NCBI GenBank assembly: GCA_036389315.1 | Contig: DASVQF010000040.1 | Span: 186,001 to 250,000, forward strand | Reading direction: 5' to 3' | Source of the DNA: DASQYE01 sp036389315 | Lineage (GTDB): Bacteria; Acidobacteriota; Blastocatellia; Pyrinomonadales; Pyrinomonadaceae | DNA: 64,000 nucleotides | Shown: in pieces, positions 30,261-38,795 of the stretch | Numbering within the stretch: the first letter of the stretch is position 1 | Layout of the letters: each line of letters starts with the position of its first letter | Program-made: the position numbers and the translations under genes | Notes under the pieces: generated by a model | Seen by the model: the letters and a program-made list of their open reading frames with translations, nothing else | What the model was told of the DNA's origin: nothing | The model's database searches: none

Positions 30261-32532
30261 GTCGGAAAAAATCAATATCCTGATGGTGGATGACAGCCTG
30301 ACGAACCTGATGGCGCTCGAAGCCATCCTTGAGGGGCCGGACAGGAACTTGGTCAAAGCCACGTCGGGCGACGAGGCGTTGCGCTACCTGCTCAACACGG
30401 ACGTGGCGGTCGTCCTGCTGGACGTTTACATGCCCGGCATTGACGGGCTTGAGACGGCCGCCCTCATTCGCGGGCGCGAGAAGTCGCGCGACATCCCGAT
30501 CATCTTCCTCACGGCCGACAGCATGGGCAATCGTCACATCGCCAGAGGCTACTCGCTCGGCGCTGTTGACTACATCCTGAAGCCTGTCGAGCCAGACATC
30601 CTGCGCTCGAAGGTCGCCGTCTTCGTCGAGCTGTTCAAGAAGACGGAGGAGATCAAGCGGCAGGCAGAGCTGCTCCATGAGAAGAACCTTGAGCTTGAGA
30701 ACGCCAACCTACAGCGTTTGGGTATGCTCATAGAGTTGGGCCAACAGCTCTCGGCCGAGCATGACCCTTCGCGCGTGCTCGAAAAATTCTGTCACGCCGC
30801 GCGCGACATCGTCGGCGCGGCCCACGCCTGCGTCGGCGTCCTCAACGGCCACGCCTCAAGCCTCAGATATTTCTTTTGCAGCAGCGACGTGGGCGGGCAA
30901 GAGCGAGGCAAAGAGCCGGACGACGAACCGCCGCCGATGTGGGATAAAGGGCTCCTGGGCACTTTGCTCAGGGAGCGACGGCCGCTTCGTCTCTCGGAAA
31001 ACGATCCGCTCCTCGAAGGCGCTTTTCTGCCGGCGCACGGCGCGGCGGCGCGCTCTTTCCTCGGCACGCCGATCTTCTCTTCCGCAAAGGTCTACGGCTG
31101 GGTCTACCTGACGGACAAGCTCGGCGCGGACGAGTTCAGCGAAGCGGACGAGCGTTTGGCCGTAACTTTAGCGACGCAGGTCTCCATAGCCTACGAGAAC
31201 GCGACGCTCTATACAGAAGCGCAGCGCCACGCAGCCGAGTTGCAACAGGAGGTGGCCGAGCGCAAGCAGGCCGAAGAAGAGCGGGCGCGGATGCTGATCC
31301 GCGAGCAGGCGGCGCGCGCCGAGGCCGAGCGGGCCAACCGCACCAAGGACGAGTTCCTCGCCACGCTCTCGCACGAGCTGCGCACGCCCTTGACGGCCAT
31401 TCTCGGGTGGAGCCACCTGCTGCGGACGAACAGGCTGGACGAAAGCAATATTGCCCGCGCCGTGGAAACCATAGAGCGTAACGCGCGCGCGCAGTCGCAG
31501 TTGATAGACGACCTGCTGGACGTTTCGCGCATCATCACCGGAAAGCTTCGGCTTGAGCTTCATCCCGTTGACCTCGTGTCGATCATAGAGGCGGCCATTG
31601 ATTCGATGCGCCCGGCGGCCGAAGCCAAGGCGATTCGCTTCGACGTGAGCCTGGAGCGCGATGCGAGCAGGGTCTCGGGCGACTCGAACCGCCTGCAACA
31701 GGTGGTCTGGAACCTCTTCTCCAACGCCGTCAAGTTTACGCCCGACGGCGGCCGAGTCACCGTCCGCCTTGACCGCACGGACTCTCATGCGCGCATCACC
31801 GTGAGCGACACGGGCCAGGGCATCGAGCCGCAGTTTCTTCCCTTCATCTTCGACCGCTTCCGTCAGGCCGACGGCTCTACGACCAGAAAGCACGGCGGGC
31901 TCGGACTTGGCCTGGCGATAGTGCGCCACCTGGTTGAGCTGCACGGCGGAACGATCAAAGTCCAGAGCGAAGGGCAGGGGCGCGGCGCAACCTTTACCAT
32001 AGAGCTGCCGCTCAGGGTCGGCATGCGCAAGTCCGAGATGGAGGCGCAAGCTCAGTCCGCGCCCGGCAGCGATGCTTCGCAGACGTTCAAGTTCTCGCCC
32101 GTCCTCGACGGCCTGCGCATTTTGGTCGTGGATGACGAGGCCGATAGCCGCGAGCTGATAACGGCCGTCCTGGCCCAATGCGGCGCGCAGGTCAAAGGCT
32201 GCGAGTCGGTCTCCGAAGCACTCGACGCCCTGCAAGCCTGGGGGCCAGACCTTCTCATCAGCGACATCGGTCTGCCGGATGAAGACGGCTACTCTTTGAT
32301 TAAGAAGGTTCGCGCGCTCGATGAAGCGCAGCGCGGGCAGATCCCGGCCGTCGCGCTCACGGCCTACGCCAGCCCGGAAGACCGCGCCCGCGCCCTCTCC
32401 GCAGGCTTCCAGATGCACCTCGCCAAACCTTTAGAGCCTGAAGAGCTGGTCACGACCATAGCCAACGTCGCCGGACGATTCAAGGTCACAAGCCCAGGTG
32501 CGAAAAGCCCCGTAGGGGGCGAAAGACTTTAG
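30250..32532 (+). CDS. Hybrid histidine kinase: REC-GAF-HisKA-HATPase-REC
   Basis: 760 residues. Residues about 8-125 are a receiver (MVDDS, Asp in LLDVYMPG, Lys in ILKPV). A coiled coil follows, then GAF (about 170-315), a second coiled coil, and HisKA with phospho-site SHELRTPLTA (near residue 377). The HATPase has LFSNAVKFTPDGG, DTGQGI and GLGLGLAIV. A C-terminal receiver (about 615-740) has VVDDEADS, Asp in LISDIGLPD and Lys in LAKPLE. No membrane segment is present. The N-terminal receiver suggests it is itself a target of phosphotransfer, perhaps from the giant kinase at the head of the operon. It ends in a hairpin. Confidence 0.94.
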   Translation: MQDESEKINILMVDDSLTNLMALEAILEGPDRNLVKATSGDEALRYLLNTDVAVVLLDVYMPGIDGLETAALIRGREKSRDIPIIFLTADSMGNRHIARGYSLGAVDYILKPVEPDILRSKVAVFVELFKKTEEIKRQAELLHEKNLELENANLQRLGMLIELGQQLSAEHDPSRVLEKFCHAARDIVGAAHACVGVLNGHASSLRYFFCSSDVGGQERGKEPDDEPPPMWDKGLLGTLLRERRPLRLSENDPLLEGAFLPAHGAAARSFLGTPIFSSAKVYGWVYLTDKLGADEFSEADERLAVTLATQVSIAYENATLYTEAQRHAAELQQEVAERKQAEEERARMLIREQAARAEAERANRTKDEFLATLSHELRTPLTAILGWSHLLRTNRLDESNIARAVETIERNARAQSQLIDDLLDVSRIITGKLRLELHPVDLVSIIEAAIDSMRPAAEAKAIRFDVSLERDASRVSGDSNRLQQVVWNLFSNAVKFTPDGGRVTVRLDRTDSHARITVSDTGQGIEPQFLPFIFDRFRQADGSTTRKHGGLGLGLAIVRHLVELHGGTIKVQSEGQGRGATFTIELPLRVGMRKSEMEAQAQSAPGSDASQTFKFSPVLDGLRILVVDDEADSRELITAVLAQCGAQVKGCESVSEALDALQAWGPDLLISDIGLPDEDGYSLIKKVRALDEAQRGQIPAVALTAYASPEDRARALSAGFQMHLAKPLEPEELVTTIANVAGRFKVTSPGAKSPVGGERL

Positions 32533-32547
32533 CACCCAACGGGGCTT
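32505..32547 (+). terminator. Terminator-like stem at the end of the signalling operon
   Basis: AAGCCCCGT (32505-32513) pairs with ACGGGGCTT (32539-32547). The stop codon of the hybrid kinase lies in the loop. It faces the convergent glycosylase gene, which ends at 32559. Confidence 0.5.
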
Positions 32548-32558
32548 CTAATGCTCCC

Positions 32559-33257
32559 TTATACCGGCAGCAGTTCCGCAGGCAGCTTGACTGCGCGCCA
32601 CAAATACCAGCTTGCGACCGTGCGGAAGGGCCGCCAGGGCTCCGCCCGCAGCAGCAGCTCTTTCGGCGTCGGCATCTCTTTCAACCCGTACATGAGCGCG
32701 TAGCCTTTCCTGATCGCCAGGTCTCCGACGGGCAGCACGTCGGGGCGTCCCAGCCTGAATATCAGCAGCATCTCGACAGTCCAGCGTCCTATGCCGCGCA
32801 CGGCCGCGAGCCTCTCGATGATCTCTTCGTCTTCCATGCGCTCAAGGCGCGCGAGCGTCTTCGGCACTGTTCCGTCCACGGTCTTGACGGCGAGGTCTCT
32901 GAGGGCCGCCACCTTGGCCCTCGATAAGCCAGCGCCGAGCAACGCTTCGTCGGTCGCGGCGAGCACCTCTTGAGGGCGCAGCCGGCCGCCTCCGAAGAGC
33001 GCCAGGAGGCGCTCGTGTATGGCGCGGGCGGCCGTCGCGTGAAGCTGCTGGTAGATAATGTTTCTCGATAGCTCTTCAAAGAGATTGTGCATCGTCCGCA
33101 GCTCAAGCTCGAAAGGCCCGGCCACGGCGATCAGCTTCGCCAGCTTCGGGTCTGCTGCCGAGAGGTGACGTATGGCCTCGCGCGGGTCGAACTTCAATGC
33201 GCCGCTCGCGCTCACGCTTCGCGCGGGCCTGCCTGGGTCTGCGACTCTACTTTTCAT
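32559..33257 (-). CDS. DNA-3-methyladenine glycosylase, AlkA/HhH-GPD family
   Basis: 232 residues. The helix-hairpin-helix and GPD loop read VRGIGRWTVEMLLIFRLGRPDVLPVGDLAIRKG, with the catalytic Asp in VGD. An upstream IIYQQLHATAARAI segment and a C-terminal EPWRPFRTVASWYLWR are typical of AlkA. The enzyme removes alkylated bases in base-excision repair. The N-terminal domain of E. coli AlkA is missing, so it is the short type common outside enterobacteria. Its start overlaps the stop of the DUF72 gene by four bases, giving a two-gene unit. Confidence 0.9.
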   Translation of the reverse strand: MKSRVADPGRPARSVSASGALKFDPREAIRHLSAADPKLAKLIAVAGPFELELRTMHNLFEELSRNIIYQQLHATAARAIHERLLALFGGGRLRPQEVLAATDEALLGAGLSRAKVAALRDLAVKTVDGTVPKTLARLERMEDEEIIERLAAVRGIGRWTVEMLLIFRLGRPDVLPVGDLAIRKGYALMYGLKEMPTPKELLLRAEPWRPFRTVASWYLWRAVKLPAELLPV

Positions 33258-33982
33258 ACTCCCAATATACGCCGCAGCGTCGCGGCATTGCGCACGGCGT
33301 TGCCGCCTCCGTCGTTATTGAAATAGACGAAGACATCGCGGCCCATCCCGCTCCACTCCCGCACACGCTGGGCCCACCAGTGCATCTCCGCGTCCGCGTA
33401 CGAGCCGGCGTATAGATGATTCGTGTCCGGCCCGTGCAGTCGCACGTAGACGAAAGGCGCGGTGGCGCGAAGAATACAGGGCAGGTGCGCGCCGCTCATC
33501 ACGCAGTAAGCAGCGCCCCTCGCTTCCAGCAGGCCGAAAACCTCTTCCCTGTGCCAGCTCGGGTGGCGAAACTCAAGAGCGACCTTGAGCCAGGCGGGCA
33601 GCACGCGCAGAAAATAGTCCAGGCGGGCATGATCGTAAGCGAGCTGCGGCGGCAACTGCACGAGCAGCACGCCCCGCTTTGGGCCCAGGTGGGCCAGGGC
33701 TCTGCCGATCCTCTCCACCCACCGCTCGGGCCCGTAGAGGCGCGCGCCGTGCGTCAGCCCGCGCGGAGCCTTCACAGTCATCAGGAAGTTTTCCGGAACC
33801 TCTCTCCGCCATCGCACGAAGGCGGCGTCGCGCGGCCAACGGTAATAACTGCTGTTCAGCTCGACCGTCTGAAAATGGCGCGTATAAAAGCCGAGCCGCG
33901 CGCCCACGCTTGCGTCCGCCGGATAGAGCACTCCGCGCCAGTGATCGTAGCTCCAACCCGATGTCCCTACGTAAATCGCCAT
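33254..33982 (-). CDS. DUF72 (YecE-like) protein
   Basis: 242 residues, the usual length. It begins IYVGTSGWSYDHWRG and has the TVELNSSYYRWP strand, LVQLPPQLAYD, ALEFRHPSWH and a terminal YFNNDGGGNAVRNA. These are DUF72 signatures on a TIM-barrel-like fold. The biochemical role of the family is unknown, though it is often linked with DNA-repair genes, as here with the AlkA-type glycosylase (ATGA overlap). The start is well fixed by the conserved N-terminus. Confidence 0.92.
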   Translation of the reverse strand: MAIYVGTSGWSYDHWRGVLYPADASVGARLGFYTRHFQTVELNSSYYRWPRDAAFVRWRREVPENFLMTVKAPRGLTHGARLYGPERWVERIGRALAHLGPKRGVLLVQLPPQLAYDHARLDYFLRVLPAWLKVALEFRHPSWHREEVFGLLEARGAAYCVMSGAHLPCILRATAPFVYVRLHGPDTNHLYAGSYADAEMHWWAQRVREWSGMGRDVFVYFNNDGGGNAVRNAATLRRILGV

Positions 33983-34025
33983 GAGCTACAGGACTTTTGC
34001 AGGCTCAACCCGGCCTCTACGGAGT

Positions 34026-34415
34026 TCAATGGTGATGCTCGCGTTCGTACTCGTCCGCTTCAGCCTTAGTGCGGTGGATAGTGCCGTCGGGGTGTTCGGG
34101 CGGCGCGTAGACTGTGTAGAGCTTGAGCGGCGAGCCGCCCGTCGCCACAAAATTATGGCGCGTCCCCGAAGGGACGACCACCACGCTTCCGGCACGCACC
34201 GGAAGACGCTCGCCCTCGATCACAGCTTCGCCTTCGCCCGCGACGAAGGCCAGCACTTGATCTATACCTTCGTGCGTCTCTTCGCCTATCTCCTCGCCCG
34301 CCGCAATGGCCATCAAAACAAGCTGCGATAGCTCTGTCGTGAACAACACCTGCCGGAAATTCTCATTCTCCTCGGCCAGCCTCCGAACGTCCTCCGCATA
34401 AACCTTCGCCGTCAT
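34026..34415 (-). CDS. Single-domain cupin
   Basis: 129 residues from the ATG at 34415, preceded by a near-perfect aggaggga. It has one cupin barrel: motif 1 with GEEIGEETHEGIDQVLAFVAGEG (His and Glu metal ligands) and motif 2 GSVVVVPSGTRHNFVA (last His). The C-terminus is acidic and ends in three His. Cupins of this size bind a metal and a small ligand, and the substrate is not evident. It precedes the DUF72-AlkA pair by 43 bases on the same strand and follows the Cpx-like kinase by about 90 bases. Confidence 0.9.
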   Translation of the reverse strand: MTAKVYAEDVRRLAEENENFRQVLFTTELSQLVLMAIAAGEEIGEETHEGIDQVLAFVAGEGEAVIEGERLPVRAGSVVVVPSGTRHNFVATGGSPLKLYTVYAPPEHPDGTIHRTKAEADEYEREHHH

Positions 34416-34507
34416 AAATCCCTCCTGCGATATAAATCGAATTGAGTTAGCGTATGCCTGCACTCTCGCTCTTTAGACGCTGCACGTCAAGTCCAAGCCC
34501 GAAGGGG

Positions 34508-35923
34508 TTACTGTCTGACGGGCAGGCTGATCTCGACCGTGAGGCCGCCGCCGGGCGCGTTGGCGGCCGTGATCGTTCCTTCGTGCAGGTGTATGGCGCG
34601 CGCGGCGATGGCCAGGCCGAGGCCGCTTCCTCCGGTCTGCCGGTCGCGTGCGTCTTCCACTCTGTAGAAAGGACGAAAGATGTCGTTAATGGCTTCGGCA
34701 GGCACGCCGGGCCCGAAATCGCGCACGCCGATGATGGCCCTTCGCTCACGGCCTGCGGTCTCAATGGCGAGAGAGATTTCGACGGTCGTTCCTTCGGCCG
34801 TATAACGCACGGCGTTGCGCACGACGTTCTCGACGGCGCTTCGCAGAAGCTCTGCGACGCCGGTCGTGGTGCAAGCCTCGCAGGCCGTGACGCGCACGAA
34901 GCGCCCACGGCTGCGAGCCTCGAAGTCCGCGTCGTCGGCCACGTCACTGAGGAGTGCGCAGAGGTCAACGCGCACGTTCTTCAACCCTTCTGTGCCGATC
35001 TCTACGCGCGCGAGCGTGAGCAGTTGTCCGATCATCTCGTTGATGGTTTCGGCCTCGCGCTCCATGCGATCCAGGGCGGGAGCGGCTTCTGCGCCTACAG
35101 CGCGGCGGCGGGCCAGCTCCAAAGCCACGCGAAGGCGCGCGAGCGGCGAGCGCAGCTCGTGCGAGATGTCCCCGAGCAAGCGACGCTGCGCCTCGACCAG
35201 GGATTGAATGCGCCCGGCCATCAGGTTGAAGTCGCGTCCGAGATAGCCTATCTCGTCGCGCCTGCGAATCAACCCCTGACTGACGCGCGCCGTCAGGTTG
35301 CCGTCCGCAAGCTCCCGGGTAGTCCCGCGCAGCTTGACTATCGGCGTCGCCAGGTAACGCGCGAGCCCGTAACAGAAGAGCGCGCCGATCACCAGCACGG
35401 CCAGCAGGCGTGGGCCCAACTGTCGCAGTCCGAAGAGAAGTGAGCCGGGCTCGCCGAGTCGCGGCGGCTCGGGGCCGGGAAACTCCGGCCTGGGCAGTTC
35501 GCCGACGAGGATTAAGAGCGCGCCGCGCGGCGAGCGTACAAGCTGGGCTGCGAGCGGCGGCTGATGCGGCCTCGGGGGCTCGAAGATGAAAGGGCCGCTC
35601 GCGCTCGCGCGCCGGGCCAGCTCCTTCGCCTCCGTGGAGAGGGGACGCCCGGCCAGCTCTTCTCCGCTTTCGTCCAGGACTGCGGCGCGAACGCCGGAAG
35701 CGCGCTCGACTCGCAAGAGGTAATCGGCGAGCGCCCCGCGCCCGTCTCTTTCAAGAATCTCGGCGGCCGTCTGCGCATAGAGGCCGAACATCGGGGCGGC
35801 CGGGTTGCGGCGCGGAGGGTGAAACTGTCGCTCGGTGAAGACGCCCGTGACGAAGGAGGCGACGTTGACGAGCACCATCGCGAGGCCGAACCAGAGAAAG
35901 ATTTTTAGAAAGAGACTTCGCAA
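34508..35923 (-). CDS. CpxA-like sensor histidine kinase
   Basis: 471 residues. Membrane segment 1 (about 8-28) is followed by a periplasmic domain (about 30-165) with a Pro-rich stretch, and membrane segment 2 (about 170-190). A HAMP domain follows (ATPIVKLRGTTRELADGNL). HisKA has phospho-site SHELRSPLARLRVAL, and HATPase has ENVVRNAVRYT, DFGPGV and GSGLGLAI. The arrangement matches CpxA-type envelope-stress kinases. The paired regulator lies 27 bases upstream on the same strand, and a Spy/CpxP-like gene is divergent from it. That context supports an envelope-stress role, although the true signal is unknown. Confidence 0.9.
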   Translation of the reverse strand: MRSLFLKIFLWFGLAMVLVNVASFVTGVFTERQFHPPRRNPAAPMFGLYAQTAAEILERDGRGALADYLLRVERASGVRAAVLDESGEELAGRPLSTEAKELARRASASGPFIFEPPRPHQPPLAAQLVRSPRGALLILVGELPRPEFPGPEPPRLGEPGSLLFGLRQLGPRLLAVLVIGALFCYGLARYLATPIVKLRGTTRELADGNLTARVSQGLIRRRDEIGYLGRDFNLMAGRIQSLVEAQRRLLGDISHELRSPLARLRVALELARRRAVGAEAAPALDRMEREAETINEMIGQLLTLARVEIGTEGLKNVRVDLCALLSDVADDADFEARSRGRFVRVTACEACTTTGVAELLRSAVENVVRNAVRYTAEGTTVEISLAIETAGRERRAIIGVRDFGPGVPAEAINDIFRPFYRVEDARDRQTGGSGLGLAIAARAIHLHEGTITAANAPGGGLTVEISLPVRQ

Positions 35924-35950
35924 CCCGTAGCAGTCCTTCTGCTCCTGCCG

Positions 35951-36661
35951 TTACTCTGGCCGCGCTTCCGTCGCGGCGGCGTAGATGTAGCCGACGCCGC
36001 GTATGGTCTTAATGCGTTCGACGCCCTCTACTCGATGGCCCAGTTTCTTGCGCAGGTGACTGACGTGCATGTCTATGCTGCGGTCGAACGGCGAAAGGCT
36101 TCTGCCGAGCACCTCCTTCGCCAACTCTTCCCTAGTGACGATGAGACCGGCCGAGCGCAGCAGGGCGTAGAGCAGGTCATATTCGACCACCGTCAGCTCA
36201 ACCATCTCGCCCGCGCGGCGCACCACACGCGTGCCCGTCTCAAGCTCAATGTCGCCGACCGTCATCCGGCCGCCGGCCTCGCGCCCTTCGCGCTCCTCGG
36301 GTCGCGCCCGGCGCAGGACGGCGTTGATGCGCGCCACCAGCTCGCGCGGGTTGAAGGGCTTCGGCAAATAGTCGTCGGCCCCGATCTCAAGGCCGACGAT
36401 TCTGTCCAGGTCATCGCCGCGCGCCGTCAGCATCACTATCGGAAGACGCGAGCGAGCGCGCACGCGGCGCAAGACCTCGAAGCCGTTGATGCCGGGCAGC
36501 ATAAAATCCAGGACGGCCAGGACGTGCTCGCCCGAGAGCGCGCGTGCGACACCGGCTTCGCCGTCATGCACGGCTTCGACTTTGTATCCTTCCGGCTCAA
36601 GGTATTCCGCGACCAGTTCGCAGAGTCCCACGTCGTCGTCAATCACCAGCACCGGCTGCAT
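35951..36661 (-). CDS. CpxR-like OmpR-family response regulator
   Basis: 236 residues. The receiver (1-120) has the acidic pair IDDD, the phospho-acceptor Asp in VLDFMLPG, Thr in MLTARG and Lys in LPKPF. The winged-helix domain (about 135-230) has TVVEYDLLYALLRSAG and SIDMHVSHLRKKL, close to the CpxR recognition helix pattern. It forms an operon with the downstream sensor kinase. Its start is divergent from the Spy/CpxP-like gene, and the shared 278-base gap contains the CpxR-box-like element at 36753-36790, so autoregulation is likely (inference). Confidence 0.93.
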   Translation of the reverse strand: MQPVLVIDDDVGLCELVAEYLEPEGYKVEAVHDGEAGVARALSGEHVLAVLDFMLPGINGFEVLRRVRARSRLPIVMLTARGDDLDRIVGLEIGADDYLPKPFNPRELVARINAVLRRARPEEREGREAGGRMTVGDIELETGTRVVRRAGEMVELTVVEYDLLYALLRSAGLIVTREELAKEVLGRSLSPFDRSIDMHVSHLRKKLGHRVEGVERIKTIRGVGYIYAAATEARPE

Positions 36662-36752
36662 AGTCTCTATCTCATTCCTCTTTCAAAGCTCATTCTACCT
36701 TAATTACGCCTTCCGCCTGTGTAAAGAAGCGTCAACGTGAGGGGCCCCGGCC

Positions 36753-36790
36753 TTTACAAAACTTTACAGACCATTCACGGACTCTTTACG
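36753..36790 (+). promoter_or_regulatory. CpxR-box-like operator, copy 1
   Basis: TTTAC-N5-TTTAC (36753-36767) is the reverse complement of the known CpxR box GTAAA-N5-GTAAA. A third TTTACG half-site follows after 17 bases (36785-36790). An imperfect GTAAA-N5-GTCAA lies at 36721-36735. The same 38-base layout recurs at 37589-37626. Confidence 0.7.
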
Positions 36791-36939
36791 TCTTAATGGT
36801 GTAGATTCACGTCAAAACACCGGGTCGCGATAAAGAGGTTCAAATCCCCGGACGAGAGCACGAGCGCGCAGTCGCGCCACAGAGGGGCCGGGGCGAAAGC
36901 GGCGCAATGAACTTTAAAGATTGAAGAGGAGAGAGAAAG

Positions 36940-37461
36940 ATGAGACTAAGCTGGAAGAGAATGAGCGGCGCTGTGCTGCACGCGGGCGCGCTCCTGTTGA
37001 TGTTGGCGATAGTCGGATTTTCGCAGGGGCCGGGAGGGCCTCCGGGGCCCGGCGGGCCGCATGAACGTGGCTTTCGCGGCGGGCCTGGTGGGCCACCGCG
37101 CGACGGCCTGGGCCCAATCGCCAAAGACCTCAACCTGACGGACGAGCAGAAGGCGCAGATCAAGAAGATCAACGACAGCTTTGCCGAGAGCACCAAGTCC
37201 TTGCGCGAGCAGCTCAGAACGCTGCACGAAAGCCAGGGAGATCCGCTCACGTCTGGGACGTTCGACGAAGCGGCCGTGAGAACGGCGGCGCAGGCCAGGG
37301 CCAACATTCAGGTCGAGTTGGAAGTCGCTCATGCGCGCATGATGTCGCAGATTTTCGCCGTCCTGACGCCGGAGCAAAAGACGCAGCTCGCGGCCAAGCG
37401 GCAGGAGTTCGAGCAGCGCCATCGCGAGCGCGAAGCGCAGCGTCAGAGCGAGCAGCCCTAA
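36940..37461 (+). CDS. Spy/CpxP-like periplasmic protein
   Basis: 173 residues with a signal peptide (cleavage near residue 28, after a hydrophobic core), a Gly/Pro/Arg-rich linker (about 30-58, PGGPPGPGG type), then an all-helical domain. That domain has the two family motifs: LNLTDEQKAQIKKI (LTxxQ) and VLTPEQKTQLAAK (LTxxQ). Spy and CpxP are periplasmic chaperone/stress proteins that form a cradle-like dimer; CpxP also inhibits CpxA. The divergent CpxR/CpxA-like pair and the upstream operator make a CpxP-like feedback role likely. The ribosome site gaggagagag is strong. Confidence 0.88.
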   Translation: MRLSWKRMSGAVLHAGALLLMLAIVGFSQGPGGPPGPGGPHERGFRGGPGGPPRDGLGPIAKDLNLTDEQKAQIKKINDSFAESTKSLREQLRTLHESQGDPLTSGTFDEAAVRTAAQARANIQVELEVAHARMMSQIFAVLTPEQKTQLAAKRQEFEQRHREREAQRQSEQP

Positions 37462-37490
37462 AGCGGAATAGGCCGACCGCAGGGCTCGCG

Positions 37491-37560
37491 GCGCGACGAG
37501 AGAGGCAGCAGAGAGTTTGTACATAGGTAGTCTCCCTCTCTGCTGTCTCTCTCGTCGCGC
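37491..37560. terminator. Long hairpin after the Spy/CpxP-like gene
   Basis: Arms 37491-37515 and 37536-37560 pair over 25 bases with one G-T mismatch. Outer pairing of GGGCTC with GAGCCC extends it to about 37481-37576. Arms consist of GAGA/GCAGA-type repeats. Confidence 0.65.
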
Positions 37561-37588
37561 TGCGGCTTTGAGCCCTTCGCCTCTGGCG

Positions 37589-37626
37589 TTTACAAAACTT
37601 TACGTTCCGTTGACCAACTCTTTACG
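37589..37626 (+). promoter_or_regulatory. CpxR-box-like operator, copy 2
   Basis: TTTACAAAACTTTAC (37589-37603) is followed after 17 bases by TTTACG (37621-37626), upstream of the ECF sigma gene. The 15-base core is identical to copy 1. Within the 17-base spacer CC, TT, AC and the final ACTC are also conserved. Position and layout suggest control by the nearby CpxR-like regulator. Confidence 0.7.
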
Positions 37627-37727
37627 CTCTCTTTCGAGAAATCCGCGTCCAAGTCGAGCATCAGCGAAAGCCTCTTTCAAGACAAACGGCGACGACGCAT
37701 CGGCTCGCGCGCGGGGGACACTGGAAA

Positions 37728-38375
37728 ATGACGGATCAAGCAACAACGTTCGGTGAAGCCCAAGCGATCTGGCCCGGCGGGGCTGAGAAGACGACTGAGC
37801 TGACGGCTTCGCAATACGACTATCAATTGGCCCGCCGCGTCGCGGCCGGTGAGATGCAAGCCTTCGAGGAGTTGTACGGGCGCTATCACCGCCGCCTCTA
37901 TAATCTCTGCCTGCGGATGACTAACTGCGTGGCCGAGGCCGAAGACCTGACGCAAGAGGCTTTCATTCAAATCTATCACAAGATCGGCAGCTTTCGCGGC
38001 GACTCGGCCCTGATGACCTGGCTCTATCGCCTGACGACCAATCAAGTGCTGATGCATTTCCGCAAGCACTCGGTCTGGCGCGAGCAGACGACCGAAGACG
38101 GAGAGATGCCTGAGCCCGTGCCCGTCAGGGCCGAGATGGCGAGCCAGACTCTACAGGCCGTTGACCGCCTGGCCCTCGACAGCGCGCTGGCCCAACTAGC
38201 GCCCGGCTACCGCGCAGTCTTTATCCTGCACGACATAGAAGGCTACGAGCATTCCGAGATCGCTGCGCTGTGCGGCAACTCCGTCGGAACCAGCAAGTCA
38301 CAACTGCACAAGGCCCGGATGAAGCTGCGCGAACTGCTCAAGCGGGAATCTCCGCCGCGGTTACCTCAAACTTAA
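37728..38375 (+). CDS. ECF (RpoE-like) sigma factor
   Basis: 215 residues. Region 2 has AFEELYGRYHRRLYNLCLRM, AEDLTQEAFIQIYHKIGSFRG and TWLYRLTTNQVLMHFRK. Region 4 has LAPGYRAVFILHDIEGYEHSEIAALCG, with the helix-turn-helix NSVGTSKSQLHKARMKLRE. A 35-residue N-terminal extension precedes region 2. No anti-sigma gene follows; the next gene encodes a small exported protein. Region 4 reads NSVGTSKSQLHKAR, the usual GTVKSRLxRAR pattern. The upstream CpxR-like operator suggests that this sigma factor is induced by the two-component system rather than only by an anti-sigma. Confidence 0.93.
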   Translation: MTDQATTFGEAQAIWPGGAEKTTELTASQYDYQLARRVAAGEMQAFEELYGRYHRRLYNLCLRMTNCVAEAEDLTQEAFIQIYHKIGSFRGDSALMTWLYRLTTNQVLMHFRKHSVWREQTTEDGEMPEPVPVRAEMASQTLQAVDRLALDSALAQLAPGYRAVFILHDIEGYEHSEIAALCGNSVGTSKSQLHKARMKLRELLKRESPPRLPQT

Positions 38376-38393
38376 ATAGAAGTAAGGAGTCCT

Positions 38394-38795
38394 ATGAGAC
38401 AGATCGCAGCCCTATGGCTCCTGCTGTTTGCGCTCACCTGTTTGCCTGGTAGCTCGTTGGCCCAGTCGGGCCGCAGCCGCAACGCGCAGACCGGAAGCGC
38501 CGCTGCCGTCATCAACTCGGACATCCGCGATTCCACAGACACGACCGCGAACGAGGTTTCGGCTGAGGGCGAGACGGAAGTCAATCCTTTGTGCAGGTCG
38601 CCCGGCCAGGCAGGCCAGAGCCGTCAAATCAAGGTGCGCGTCCGCCAGCCCAGCTTCGTCGTCACTGCGCGCGACAGCTACATCTACTCCCGCAGGAAGG
38701 CCGCCGACACGGACGCCACGCCAGCAGACCAGCCGCGCACAGAGCAGTCGTCCAAACCCTCCACACAGGGCAATCACCTCGGCGGCACTCGTTAG
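38394..38795 (+). CDS. Small secreted protein downstream of the sigma factor
   Basis: 133 residues with a clear signal peptide (leucine-rich core, Ser-Leu-Ala cleavage near residue 23). The rest is polar and low in structure, with Ser/Thr/Ala/Arg, one Cys (near residue 63), a RQPSFVVTARDSYIYSRRK strip and a Gln/Ser/Pro-rich tail. It starts 18 bases after the sigma gene with taaggagt upstream, so it belongs to the same transcript. It is too small and has no membrane anchor for a usual anti-sigma factor. It overlaps the convergent phoB-like gene by four bases. Confidence 0.7.
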   Translation: MRQIAALWLLLFALTCLPGSSLAQSGRSRNAQTGSAAAVINSDIRDSTDTTANEVSAEGETEVNPLCRSPGQAGQSRQIKVRVRQPSFVVTARDSYIYSRRKAADTDATPADQPRTEQSSKPSTQGNHLGGTR

